NCBI GenBank assembly: GCA_947165115.1
Contig: CAMUZD010000069.1
Coordinates: 1 to 7,572 of the forward strand
Reading direction: 5' to 3'
DNA length: 7,572 nt
From: an uncultured Clostridia bacterium
Lineage (GTDB): Bacteria; Bacillota; Clostridia; Oscillospirales; Acutalibacteraceae
Shown here: positions 1 through 5,810 of the stretch, piece by piece
Layout of the letters: each line of letters opens with the position of its first letter
How positions within the stretch are numbered: position 1 is the stretch's first letter
Notes under the pieces: model-generated
Told to the model about the DNA's origin: nothing
The model's database searches: none
What the model saw: only the letters and a program-made list of their open reading frames with translations
Translations under genes and position numbers: made by a program

Positions 1-1452
1 GAAATCTGCAAGGCGATTGACAACGGCTCAATTCTCGACGTTATCGAAATCGACGCGGCTTCGAATAACGGCGTTGACAATATCAGAGACCTGCGCGAGG
101 AAGCGAATTTCCTGCCCGCGACGGCGAAATACAGAGTCTATATCATCGACGAGGTTCATATGCTTTCAACGGGCGCGTTCAACGCCCTGCTGAAAACTCT
201 CGAGGAACCGCCCGCCCATGTTATATTCATCCTCGCGACCACAGATCTTCAGAAGCTGCCGGCGACCATTCTCTCGCGCTGCCAGCGCTTTGATTTCAAG
301 AGAATATCCGCGGGCGAGATAGTCCGCCGCCTTCAGTATGTTGCCGAAGGCGAAGGAGTCACGATTACCGACGAGGCCGCAAACCTCATAGCTAATCTCG
401 CAGAAGGCGGTATGCGCGACGCTCTCTCGATTATGGACAGATGCCTGTCCGTGACCGAAAATGTCGATGAGAACACCGTCAGCGATGTTGCGGGTATTGC
501 GAATAATTCATATATGTTCAGATTCTCCGACTGCATGGCGAGGCGCGATTTCACGGCCGTGCTTCAGCTGGTGGATGAACTCTACAACGGCTTCTGCGAT
601 GTTGACAGAATCTGCTCCCGCCTCGCAGACCATTTCAGAAATCTTATGGTCGCTCTCAGCGTAAACAACTGCAAGGAACTTATTATCTGCTCCGAAAGCG
701 AGCTTGAAAAATACAAGGCGGAAGCCAAAAAATTCAAATTATCCAAAATTCTCGAATGCATTGATATAATCAACAGCACCTCAAAGACTCTCAGGGGCGC
801 GACCGATAAGAGAATCCAGTTTGAGGCCGCGGTTATCAGAATGTGCGCCTCAAACGGCGGAACAGTCAGCCTCACGGATACGGATGCAAAAATTGCTGAA
901 CTCGAGGCAAAGATAAATCAGATACTGAGCGGCGCCGTTGCGGTCAAATCTGCGCCTGCATCAAATACAGAAACTCCCGCGCCTGCGGAGCCCGTAAAGG
1001 AAACAAATCAAGAAGAGGCGGCTCAGGAGAAGTCAAAGCCCATCGCTCCTCCCGTCATTTCATCCGCTCCCGAAGCGGAAAAAACTGCGGAACCGACAGT
1101 GCCCGTTCTTTCCGGTTTTGAAGACGGTCCGTTTGTCGACTGGCCCGAGATAATCGAAAAAATCGGCGAGAAGGATATCGTATTTTACGGTCTGTTATCC
1201 GATACGACCGCCTCGGTCAAGGACGGCAAGCTTGTAATCAAGACCGCACATCCCGCGCTCTATGATTTCATTGTCACGAAGGACAACGACAGGCAGCATT
1301 ATAAGGATCTCAAGAAGGCAATCGTTGAAATCACGGGCAGGGACATCAAGATAGTAATCAATACCGTAGCGGATAAGGAAGAAAAGAAGGATGATTCCCC
1401 GCTTGCGAATATGATAAGCAAAATCAACGAATTCAACAGCGAAGGAGATTGA
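1..1452 (+). CDS. dnaX: DNA polymerase III clamp-loader subunit tau/gamma, 5' end cut by the window edge
   Basis: DnaX is the ATPase of the clamp loader that opens the DnaN ring and places it on primed DNA. The reading frame is open from base 1, so the gene starts outside the window; the first internal ATG at 160 is not the start. By comparison with B. subtilis DnaX from memory, about 75 residues are missing, including the Walker A loop and the first zinc cysteines. C3 matches the last zinc ligand. Of the 483 residues seen, the first 220 or so are AAA+ core: the EIDAASNNGVDNIRD motif (16-30), Walker B with D50-E51, the FNALLKTLEEPP helix (60-71), sensor 1 ATTD (79-82) and the SRC arginine finger (R93). 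A Pro/Ala/Glu-rich linker (about 310-365) leads to the C-terminal tau domain (about 372-465). I see no convincing programmed frameshift site. ybaB follows after 4 nt. Confidence 0.97.
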   Translation, partial: EICKAIDNGSILDVIEIDAASNNGVDNIRDLREEANFLPATAKYRVYIIDEVHMLSTGAFNALLKTLEEPPAHVIFILATTDLQKLPATILSRCQRFDFKRISAGEIVRRLQYVAEGEGVTITDEAANLIANLAEGGMRDALSIMDRCLSVTENVDENTVSDVAGIANNSYMFRFSDCMARRDFTAVLQLVDELYNGFCDVDRICSRLADHFRNLMVALSVNNCKELIICSESELEKYKAEAKKFKLSKILECIDIINSTSKTLRGATDKRIQFEAAVIRMCASNGGTVSLTDTDAKIAELEAKINQILSGAVAVKSAPASNTETPAPAEPVKETNQEEAAQEKSKPIAPPVISSAPEAEKTAEPTVPVLSGFEDGPFVDWPEIIEKIGEKDIVFYGLLSDTTASVKDGKLVIKTAHPALYDFIVTKDNDRQHYKDLKKAIVEITGRDIKIVINTVADKEEKKDDSPLANMISKINEFNSEGD

Positions 1453-1456
1453 GTAT

Positions 1457-1795
1457 ATGAAGGCAAGGATTCCCGGCGCTCCCCAGGGCGGCGCAAACAA
1501 TATGATGAAAAAAATCCAGGAAATGCAGGAGAATATGGAGAAGGTCCAGGCCGAGATTGAGGCGACCGAATTCACTTCATCAGTCGGCGGCGGCGCTGTT
1601 GAAGTCACCGTAACGGGAGCTCACGAAGTCACCGCTGTCACTCTCAAACCCGAGATAGTCGACCCCGACGATATCGAAATGCTTCAGGATTTAATCATCT
1701 CCGCCACCAATGAATCCATCCGCAAGGCAACCGAAGCTATGGAGCAGGGTATGGAAAAGGCCAAGGGCGGCCTCTCAATCCCCGGTCTTTTCTGA
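1457..1795 (+). CDS. ybaB: YbaB/EbfC family nucleoid-associated DNA-binding protein
   Basis: This family forms small dimers that bind DNA and affect nucleoid organisation; its genes very often lie between dnaX and recR, exactly as here. The 112-residue length is typical. A basic, methionine-rich N-terminal part leads into a helix (about 14-36) that would form the dimer arm, followed by a GGGAVEVTVTG strand region (about 46-56) and a C-terminal helix (about 73-100) ending in the glycine-rich GGLSIPGLF tail that is characteristic of the family. The start is supported by GGAG at 1444-1447, which lies inside the end of dnaX, 9 nt before the ATG. The stop codon shares one base with the recR start (TGATG), so translation of the two is probably coupled. 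The exact cellular role of the family remains unclear. Confidence 0.95.
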   Translation: MKARIPGAPQGGANNMMKKIQEMQENMEKVQAEIEATEFTSSVGGGAVEVTVTGAHEVTAVTLKPEIVDPDDIEMLQDLIISATNESIRKATEAMEQGMEKAKGGLSIPGLF

Positions 1796-2394
1796 TGGCC
1801 GGATTCACACCTTCTCTCGAAAATCTGATAGATAAATTTGCTTCTCTCCCCTCGGTCGGCAGAAAGAGCGCTCAGCGCCTCGCCTTCCGCATCCTCGATA
1901 TGGATAAGGATGAAGTGAATTCATTTATCGATGCGATAAACAACGCGCGCTCAAGCGTTCACAGATGTAAAATCTGCTGCAATTTCACGGATGACGACGT
2001 CTGCTCAATCTGCTCCTCAAAAGAGCGCGATAAAAGCATAATCTGCGTGGTTGAAGACCCGCGCGACGTCATTGCCTTTGAAAAAACCCACGAATTCGCA
2101 GGGCTCTATCATGTGCTTCACGGTGTAATCTCCCCGATGAACGATATCAGCCCAGAAGATATCTGCATAAAGGAGCTTATTGCCCGCCTCGGCGACGGCA
2201 GCGTGAAGGAAGTTATCATGGCGACTGACCCGACCGTTGAGGGCGAAGCTACTTCGATGTATATTTCAAAGCTCATCAAACCGCTCGGAATAAAAGTCAC
2301 CCGCCTTGCCTACGGCATCCCCGTCGGCGCGGAGCTTGAATTTGCCGATGAGTTTACTCTCATCAGGGCGATTGAGGGCCGGAAAGACATATAG
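1795..2394 (+). CDS. recR: Recombination mediator RecR
   Basis: RecR works with RecF and RecO to load RecA onto single-stranded gaps covered by SSB. The 199-residue protein has the full family layout: an N-terminal helix-hairpin-helix (LPSVGRKSAQRLAFRIL, 18-34), a four-cysteine zinc finger (C58-x2-C61 and C70-x2-C73), and a Toprim domain with its acidic residues in VVEDP (E87) and ATDP (D145), the latter followed by TVEGEAT. The C-terminal signature reads YGIPVGAELEFADEFTL, where many homologues have LPVGGDLEYADEVTL, so the substitutions are mild. The ATG overlaps the ybaB stop by one base, and no separate strong Shine-Dalgarno is obvious, which fits coupled translation. No strong terminator follows at once, so read-through toward dnaN is possible. 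RecF is encoded only 1.7 kb downstream. Confidence 0.97.
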   Translation: MAGFTPSLENLIDKFASLPSVGRKSAQRLAFRILDMDKDEVNSFIDAINNARSSVHRCKICCNFTDDDVCSICSSKERDKSIICVVEDPRDVIAFEKTHEFAGLYHVLHGVISPMNDISPEDICIKELIARLGDGSVKEVIMATDPTVEGEATSMYISKLIKPLGIKVTRLAYGIPVGAELEFADEFTLIRAIEGRKDI

Positions 2395-2468
2395 TTATAA
2401 ACTTTCATTTCACCCGTCTTTGTGAATGCTTTGTTTGATAAAAACTCAAAAAGCTGAATTCACATTAT

Positions 2469-2480
2469 TCTCACGTGAGA
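2469..2480. repeat. Perfect 12-bp palindrome TCTCACGTGAGA
   Basis: The sequence equals its own reverse complement over all 12 bases, with no spacer, and combines two CAC-core boxes head to head. Such a site would suit a symmetric dimer, or two protein monomers bound in opposite orientation. It lies inside the box cluster between recR and dnaN. It has no T-run after it and so is not a terminator. Confidence 0.5.
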
Positions 2481-2481
2481 C

Positions 2482-2514
2482 AAGTGAAAGATTGATTTAC
2501 CCAAGTTTTCACTT
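2482..2514. repeat. Inverted repeat AAGTGAAA / TTTCACTT with 17-nt spacer
   Basis: The arms at 2482-2489 and 2507-2514 are exact reverse complements and each contains one TTCAC box. The right arm is followed by TTATTT, so an AT-rich hairpin could form in RNA and act as a weak terminator for recR. The long loop and the weak stem make a pair of protein-binding boxes in opposite orientation the more likely reading. Confidence 0.35.
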
Positions 2515-2586
2515 TTATTTCATCTCAATTCACTCTTTGCAACAGGCTTTGATTCATTCACAGTCCTGACATTTCATTCAAATTGC

Positions 2587-2605
2587 GCCGTTGATGAATG
2601 ACGGC
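2587..2605 (+). other. Small hairpin GCCGT / ACGGC in the recR-dnaN gap
   Basis: Five Watson-Crick pairs (2587-2591 with 2601-2605), extended inward by two possible wobble pairs, enclose a loop of about five bases. TTAAAAG follows rather than a T-run. It is the only GC-rich stem in the gap and the best, though poor, candidate for a terminator behind recR. Confidence 0.25.
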
Positions 2606-2647
2606 TTAAAAGTTCAGTATTATCAAGGGTTTCAAGCGTTATACATC

Positions 2648-2700
2648 ATTTTCACGCCCCCTACTAATAATACTATAACTATATATATTTATTATTTGAT
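2648..2700 (+). other. Origin-unwinding-like element: CAC box, C-rich cluster, CTA/ATA triplets, AT-only run
   Basis: Read along the plus strand, ATTTTCACG (2648-2656) is followed by a run of five C (2657-2661). From 2661 the bases fall into triplets CTA, CTA, ATA, ATA, CTA, TAA, CTA, with four CTA triplets all in the same phase (2661, 2664, 2673, 2679). On the opposite strand, read 3' to 5', these are GAT and TAT triplets. The stretch 2680-2697 contains only A and T. This order (DnaA box, GC-rich cluster, DnaA-trios, AT-rich unwinding region) is that of the basal unwinding system described for B. subtilis oriC. The box itself matches TTATCCACA poorly (5 of 9). Confidence 0.5.
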
Positions 2701-2721
2701 TGAATAACCGGAGGTCTTTTT

Positions 2722-3831
2722 ATGAAATTTACTTGTAACTCATTTGATTTATCCGATGCCTGCCAGATAGTCCAGAGAGCCACATCGGCAAAAACCGCTT
2801 TCCCGTCGGTGGAGGGTATTCTTCTCGTTGCCGAAAACGGAGCGCTTACCCTGACCGGCTATGATCTTGAAATGGGAATCACCACGACCATTCCCTGCAA
2901 TATTGAGGAAGCGGGCAAGGTGGTAGTCAATGCTCATATGTTCAGCGAAACAATCAGAAAGCTGCCCGACAAGCCCGTTCATATCGATTCGGATGCCAGA
3001 CAGATTGCCGAGATAGAGTGCGGTGAATTCAAGACCAAGATTATCGGTATGAGCGCCGAGGAATATCCCGAGCTGCCTTCAATTACTGCTGGCTATGATC
3101 TTGAACTCAGTCAGCCGCTTATTAAGGATATGATTAAAAAGACCATATTCTCAGCAGCAGTCAAGGATGCAAAAGTTATTCACACGGGCGTAAAATTTGA
3201 AATAGAGACAAATCATATCCGTCTTATCGCGGTTGACGGCGTCCGCCTTGCTATAAGAAATGAGGATATTGATTATTCGGGCGAAGCTCTCTCATTTGTA
3301 GTTCCCGCAAAAACTCTCAATGAGGTAATGAAACTTCTCTCCGACGCGGAAGAAAAAGTCAGCATTTCGGTCGCCAAGAGACATATCATTTTCAAGGTCG
3401 GCGGCTATGATATTATTTCCCGCCTGCTCGACGGCGATTTTCTCAATTATAAATCGGCAATCCCCTCTTCGACAAAGACGGTAGTCAGCGTCGATACAAT
3501 GGCTCTGCTCGAGAGTATAGACAGAACATCCCTCATTCTCGCAGACCGCCTCAAGAGCCCCATAAAGTGCGTATTTGCGAATAATACAATCTCTCTTTCG
3601 AGTAATGCTTCAATCGGAGCTTCGAGCGATAAGCTCGATGTTGAAATTCAGGGCGACGACTGCACCATCGGATTCAATAATAAATATATGCTCGACGTGC
3701 TCAGAGTCTGCGACACGGATAAGGTCAGAATCATGCTCAACGGCCCGGTTGCCCCGATTCTCGTTGTTCCGAGCGAAGGCGACAGCTTCATTTTCCTTAT
3801 CCTTCCCGTGAGGCTGAAGAATGAAGATTAA
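2722..3831 (+). CDS. dnaN: DNA polymerase III beta subunit (sliding clamp)
   Basis: DnaN forms the dimeric ring that holds the replicative polymerase on DNA and serves as a docking platform for repair and replication proteins. At 369 residues it has the normal length (about 366-380). Three similar domains can be followed (about 1-120, 121-245 and 246-369). The N-terminus has the usual pattern of a short strand and helix followed by SVEGILLVAENGALTLTGYDLEMG (positions 29-52 or so), and the C-terminus ends in the clamp motif ILPVRL (360-365) plus KNED. The start is fixed by GGAGG at 2710-2714, 7 nt before the ATG. It opens the second plus-strand operon, and its last 11 bases overlap the next gene. 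It is the direct substrate of the clamp loader whose DnaX subunit is encoded upstream, which gives this locus an unusual clamp plus loader combination. Confidence 0.98.
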   Translation: MKFTCNSFDLSDACQIVQRATSAKTAFPSVEGILLVAENGALTLTGYDLEMGITTTIPCNIEEAGKVVVNAHMFSETIRKLPDKPVHIDSDARQIAEIECGEFKTKIIGMSAEEYPELPSITAGYDLELSQPLIKDMIKKTIFSAAVKDAKVIHTGVKFEIETNHIRLIAVDGVRLAIRNEDIDYSGEALSFVVPAKTLNEVMKLLSDAEEKVSISVAKRHIIFKVGGYDIISRLLDGDFLNYKSAIPSSTKTVVSVDTMALLESIDRTSLILADRLKSPIKCVFANNTISLSSNASIGASSDKLDVEIQGDDCTIGFNNKYMLDVLRVCDTDKVRIMLNGPVAPILVVPSEGDSFIFLILPVRLKNED

Positions 3832-4060
3832 GGTCCGCCTTGCAGAAAAGACGCAGGTAAATAAAAAAATAGACACCGAATTCATACGCCTTGACGCTTT
3901 TCTGAAGCTTGTTGACGCAGTGCAGTCCGGAGGGCACGCAAAAATAGTCGTGCAGGACGGCGAAGTGAAGGTAAATAATGAAATCTGCATTCAGCGCGGC
4001 AAAAAGCTGAGACCCGGCGACAGCGTGGAATTCAACAACACAATATATAATGTAATTTAA
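3821..4060 (+). CDS. yaaA: S4-domain RNA-binding protein, YaaA/RlbA type
   Basis: The 79-residue product is almost entirely one S4 RNA-binding fold (about residues 21-70): FIRLDAFLKLVDAVQSGGHA, then KIVVQDGEVKVNNEICIQRG, then KKLRPGDSVEF. This is the small S4 protein commonly found between dnaN and recF in Bacillota; in B. subtilis it is linked to ribosome assembly, although its exact role is not settled. The first 20 residues form a short extra strand region before the fold. The ATG lies 11 bases inside the end of dnaN in another frame, with GAGG at 3810-3813, 7 nt upstream, so translation is likely coupled to dnaN. The gap to recF is 19 nt and carries the recF ribosome binding site. Confidence 0.93.
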   Translation: MKIKVRLAEKTQVNKKIDTEFIRLDAFLKLVDAVQSGGHAKIVVQDGEVKVNNEICIQRGKKLRPGDSVEFNNTIYNVI

Positions 4061-4079
4061 CATAAAGGAGGAATGGAAG

Positions 4080-5177
4080 ATGAAAATTATTGACCATTCC
4101 TCTTTTGATTTCCGCAATATTGAGGCGGCCCATATCGTGCCTCACGATGAGATGAATATAATCTACGGCGAAAACGGTCAGGGAAAGACCAATCTCATCG
4201 AGAGTATCTGGATGATGACCGGCTTTTACAGCTTCAGGGCGAGAAAGAATATCCAGCTGATAAAAAAAGAAAAAGACGAAGCAAAAATCGAGACAAAATT
4301 CATTTCTCACGGCAGGGAGCAGAGCGCCCAGCTGAAAATCAATCAGAAAAAAGAGCTGATTCTCAACGGCGTGAAGGAGGAATCCCCCCGCGCGCTTATG
4401 GGTTCATTCTATGCGGTCGTGTTTTCGCCCGTCACTCTCGGAATAGTTCAGGACGGCCCTTCGGAGCGCCGCAAGCTGCTCGATGTTGCTCTCAGCCTTA
4501 TGAAGCCGAATTATGCGCTGATTATGTCAAAATATATCCGCGCGCTCAATCAGAGAAACAATCTTTTCAAAAAACTCGGCGATAAGAGCAGGGAAAACAG
4601 ATTCTATTTCGAGCCCTGGGAAGAGGAGCTGATTAAACTCGGCTCAAAGATAGTCAAATACCGCCTCGATTATGTTGAAAAGCTCAATGAAACCGCCTCG
4701 GAGATTTACAGCGAAGTGAGCTCTGGCAGGGAGACATTTGATTTCTACTATGATTTCTCACCCGAAAACATTGATATTGAAGATATAGCGAAGAAACTGC
4801 GCACGAATATCGACAGATCATGGGAATCGGATATAAAGAAGCTCTATACCACCGCGGGCCCTCACGCCGACGATCTGATACTTAAAATCAACGGCAGCGA
4901 TGCGAAGATTTACGGCTCGCAGGGTCAGCAGCGCTCCTGCGCCCTCGCTCTCAAACTTGCCGAGGCATCAATGATTGAGAAGACCGCCGGAGAGGCGCCT
5001 GTTGTGCTGCTCGATGACGTAATGAGCGAGCTTGACGAAAAACGCCAGACCTTTATTCTCAACTATCTTGATAACCGTCAGGTATTCATAACCTGCTGTG
5101 AGCCGTCCACTCTGCTAAGAAAAGAAAAGGGTAAAATATTTGAAATAAAAAACGGAAATGCGGAGGAAATCGGCTGA
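4080..5177 (+). CDS. recF: DNA replication/repair ATPase RecF
   Basis: RecF is an SMC-like ATPase that recognises single-strand/double-strand junctions at gaps and, with RecO and RecR, helps RecA loading. All three family motifs are present in the 365 residues: Walker A GENGQGKT (30-37), the ABC-type signature YGSQGQQRS (about 278-286), and Walker B VVLLDD (about 308-313) followed by VMSELDEKRQ. The family's GPHADD motif is near 260. The N-terminus is slightly divergent (SSFDFRNIEAAHI, where many have LKNFRNY), but the FRN core is kept. AGGAGG at 4066-4071, 8 nt upstream, fixes the start; the nearer ATG at 4073 is out of frame. The stop shares one base with the remB start. Its partner recR lies upstream in the same window. 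Confidence 0.97.
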   Translation: MKIIDHSSFDFRNIEAAHIVPHDEMNIIYGENGQGKTNLIESIWMMTGFYSFRARKNIQLIKKEKDEAKIETKFISHGREQSAQLKINQKKELILNGVKEESPRALMGSFYAVVFSPVTLGIVQDGPSERRKLLDVALSLMKPNYALIMSKYIRALNQRNNLFKKLGDKSRENRFYFEPWEEELIKLGSKIVKYRLDYVEKLNETASEIYSEVSSGRETFDFYYDFSPENIDIEDIAKKLRTNIDRSWESDIKKLYTTAGPHADDLILKINGSDAKIYGSQGQQRSCALALKLAEASMIEKTAGEAPVVLLDDVMSELDEKRQTFILNYLDNRQVFITCCEPSTLLRKEKGKIFEIKNGNAEEIG

Positions 5178-5452
5178 TGTATCTTTATCTGAGCGCTGAA
5201 AAAGCCGTGAAAACCGATGAAATAATAGGTATATTCGACCTTGATACGACCACGGTCGCAAAATCAACCGCCGCAATAACCAACGATTATCTATCAAAGG
5301 CTTCAAAGGCGGGTGAAATCGAGGATTACAGCACCGATTTGCCGAAATCCTTTGTAGTCTGTGAAAAAGACGGGCAGCAGAAGGTATATATCACGCAGAT
5401 TTCATCAGCGACAATCCTCAAGAGAATTGAGGAAAAATACAGGAGAATATAA
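5177..5452 (+). CDS. remB: RemB/YaaB family regulatory protein (DUF370)
   Basis: The product (91 residues) matches the family of the B. subtilis extracellular-matrix regulator RemB, whose gene follows recF. Recognisable parts are the N-terminus MYLYLSAEKAVKTDEIIGIFDLD (1-23), the middle PKSFVV (56-61) and the C-terminal strand KVYITQISSATILKR (69-83). It is about ten residues longer than the B. subtilis protein as I remember it, with the extra length around residues 24-50. RemB contributes to control of biofilm matrix genes in B. subtilis; whether that role holds here is unknown. The ATG overlaps the recF stop (TGATG) and GGAGG at 5162-5166 lies 10 nt upstream, so it belongs to the recF operon. 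The operon ends here at a hairpin terminator; gyrB, which often follows, is missing. Confidence 0.85.
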   Translation: MYLYLSAEKAVKTDEIIGIFDLDTTTVAKSTAAITNDYLSKASKAGEIEDYSTDLPKSFVVCEKDGQQKVYITQISSATILKRIEEKYRRI

Positions 5453-5459
5453 AATAAGG

Positions 5460-5483
5460 ACCGCCTTCATTGAAGAAGGCGGT
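5460..5483. terminator. Bidirectional intrinsic terminator between convergent operons
   Basis: CCGCCTTC (5461-5468) pairs perfectly with GAAGGCGG (5475-5482) around a six-base loop, and A5460 pairs with T5483. On the plus strand a T-rich run (TTATATTATTT) follows; on the minus strand the exit side reads TCCTTATTTTATA, also T-rich. It sits 7 nt after the remB stop and 9 nt beyond the last base of the minus-strand gene, so it can end transcription from both sides. Confidence 0.85.
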
Positions 5484-5492
5484 TATATTATT

Positions 5493-5768
5493 TCAGATAT
5501 CGGTGTCTTTTCCGCAATGAGGGCATGTTCTGTTGGAATAAAACAGTTTAAGATGCAGTAGTTTTCCGCAGTAAGGGCATCTGACTTTTCTGATCATCCA
5601 TACTGTTGATATGATACAGATGATAATGCCTGCGGCGCATAAAGCGTAACCGGCTGTGTCTTTATGAGATGTATTTTTTAAGAAACATCCCAGGGCAAAG
5701 CACAGTATTCCAGAAAATAAAATACCGTAACCTGTAAGCCGGTTTTTTGTCGGATTGTTTCTGTTCAT
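5493..5768 (-). CDS. Small membrane protein with two transmembrane helices and a C-terminal zinc ribbon
   Basis: I do not recognise a named family. The 91-residue product has a short polar N-terminus, two hydrophobic segments that should span the membrane (about 13-30 and 39-59), and a cytoplasmic-type tail with two CPxCGK knuckles (C64-x2-C67 and C82-x2-C85), which together make a zinc ribbon. Both knuckles and the spacing of about 15 residues suggest a real, folded domain. The start has a modest AAGAGAA upstream. It is the last gene of the minus-strand group, 42 nt after the 127-residue gene, and ends 9 nt before the terminator. Base composition is more AT-rich than the replication genes. 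A role in sensing or protein contact at the membrane is possible, but no function can be stated. Confidence 0.75.
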   Translation of the reverse strand: MNRNNPTKNRLTGYGILFSGILCFALGCFLKNTSHKDTAGYALCAAGIIICIISTVWMIRKVRCPYCGKLLHLKLFYSNRTCPHCGKDTDI

Positions 5769-5810
5769 AATAAATTCTCTTTTAGCAAATAACAGTTTGT
5801 CTTTTGAATT

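Larger units (their letters stand above)
2406..2656. repeat. Cluster of TTCAC/CTCAC boxes on both strands (possible variant DnaA boxes)
   Basis: Boxes aligned on their CAC core occur on the plus strand at 2411, 2461, 2472, 2510, 2531, 2559 and 2653 (first C), and on the minus strand as GTG at 2422, 2475 and 2484. Eight have TTCAC; the pair at 2472/2475 has CTCAC. The best matches to the canonical DnaA box TTATCCACA are TCATTCACA (2554-2562, 7 of 9), GCATTCACA (2421-2429, minus strand, 6 of 9) and GAATTCACA (2456-2464, 6 of 9). Several neighbours are spaced by about one or two helical turns (11, 11 and 21 nt). TCATTCAC resembles the non-canonical DnaA boxes reported for Helicobacter pylori. 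Sites for another DNA-binding protein remain possible. Confidence 0.45.
2395..2721. other. recR-dnaN intergenic region, candidate replication origin (oriC) or dnaN control region
   Basis: This 327-bp stretch contains no gene. It is much more AT-rich than its flanks. It holds ten boxes with a CAC core on both strands, eight of them TTCAC; a 12-bp perfect palindrome; an 8-bp inverted repeat; a small hairpin; and at its right end a C-rich cluster followed by CTA/ATA triplets and an AT-only run. In many Bacillota the segment directly before dnaN is part of oriC, with DnaA boxes and the unwinding element placed on the dnaN side. The arrangement here matches that plan, except that the gene upstream is recR rather than dnaA and no TTATCCACA box occurs. 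It must also contain any promoter specific to dnaN, but I could not pick out a pair of -35 and -10 boxes with good spacing. The origin call is an inference. Confidence 0.5.

Noticed and set aside
724..737. Run of six A (AAA AAA TTC) in dnaX as a frameshift site for a short gamma form
   Set aside because: It lies inside the conserved folded region, well before the linker where E. coli shifts. A -1 shift would stop within about ten codons, removing domain III, and I see no stimulatory stem. The second six-A run near 1079 does not form a proper heptamer in frame.
1195..1608. Open frame of 137 codons on the minus strand across the dnaX end and ybaB
   Set aside because: It is antisense to two certain genes, has a composition expected for a mirrored frame and no convincing ribosome binding site.
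2671..2685. TACTAT / TATAAC as -10 box of a dnaN promoter
   Set aside because: The segment is so AT-rich that several -10 matches exist, and no TTGACA-like -35 box stands at 16-18 bp. A promoter probably exists in the gap but cannot be placed.
3618..3636. Inverted repeat GAGCTT / AAGCTC inside dnaN
   Set aside because: Short, within a conserved coding region, and explained by frequent Ser-Ser-Asp-Lys-Leu codons; no sign of regulation.
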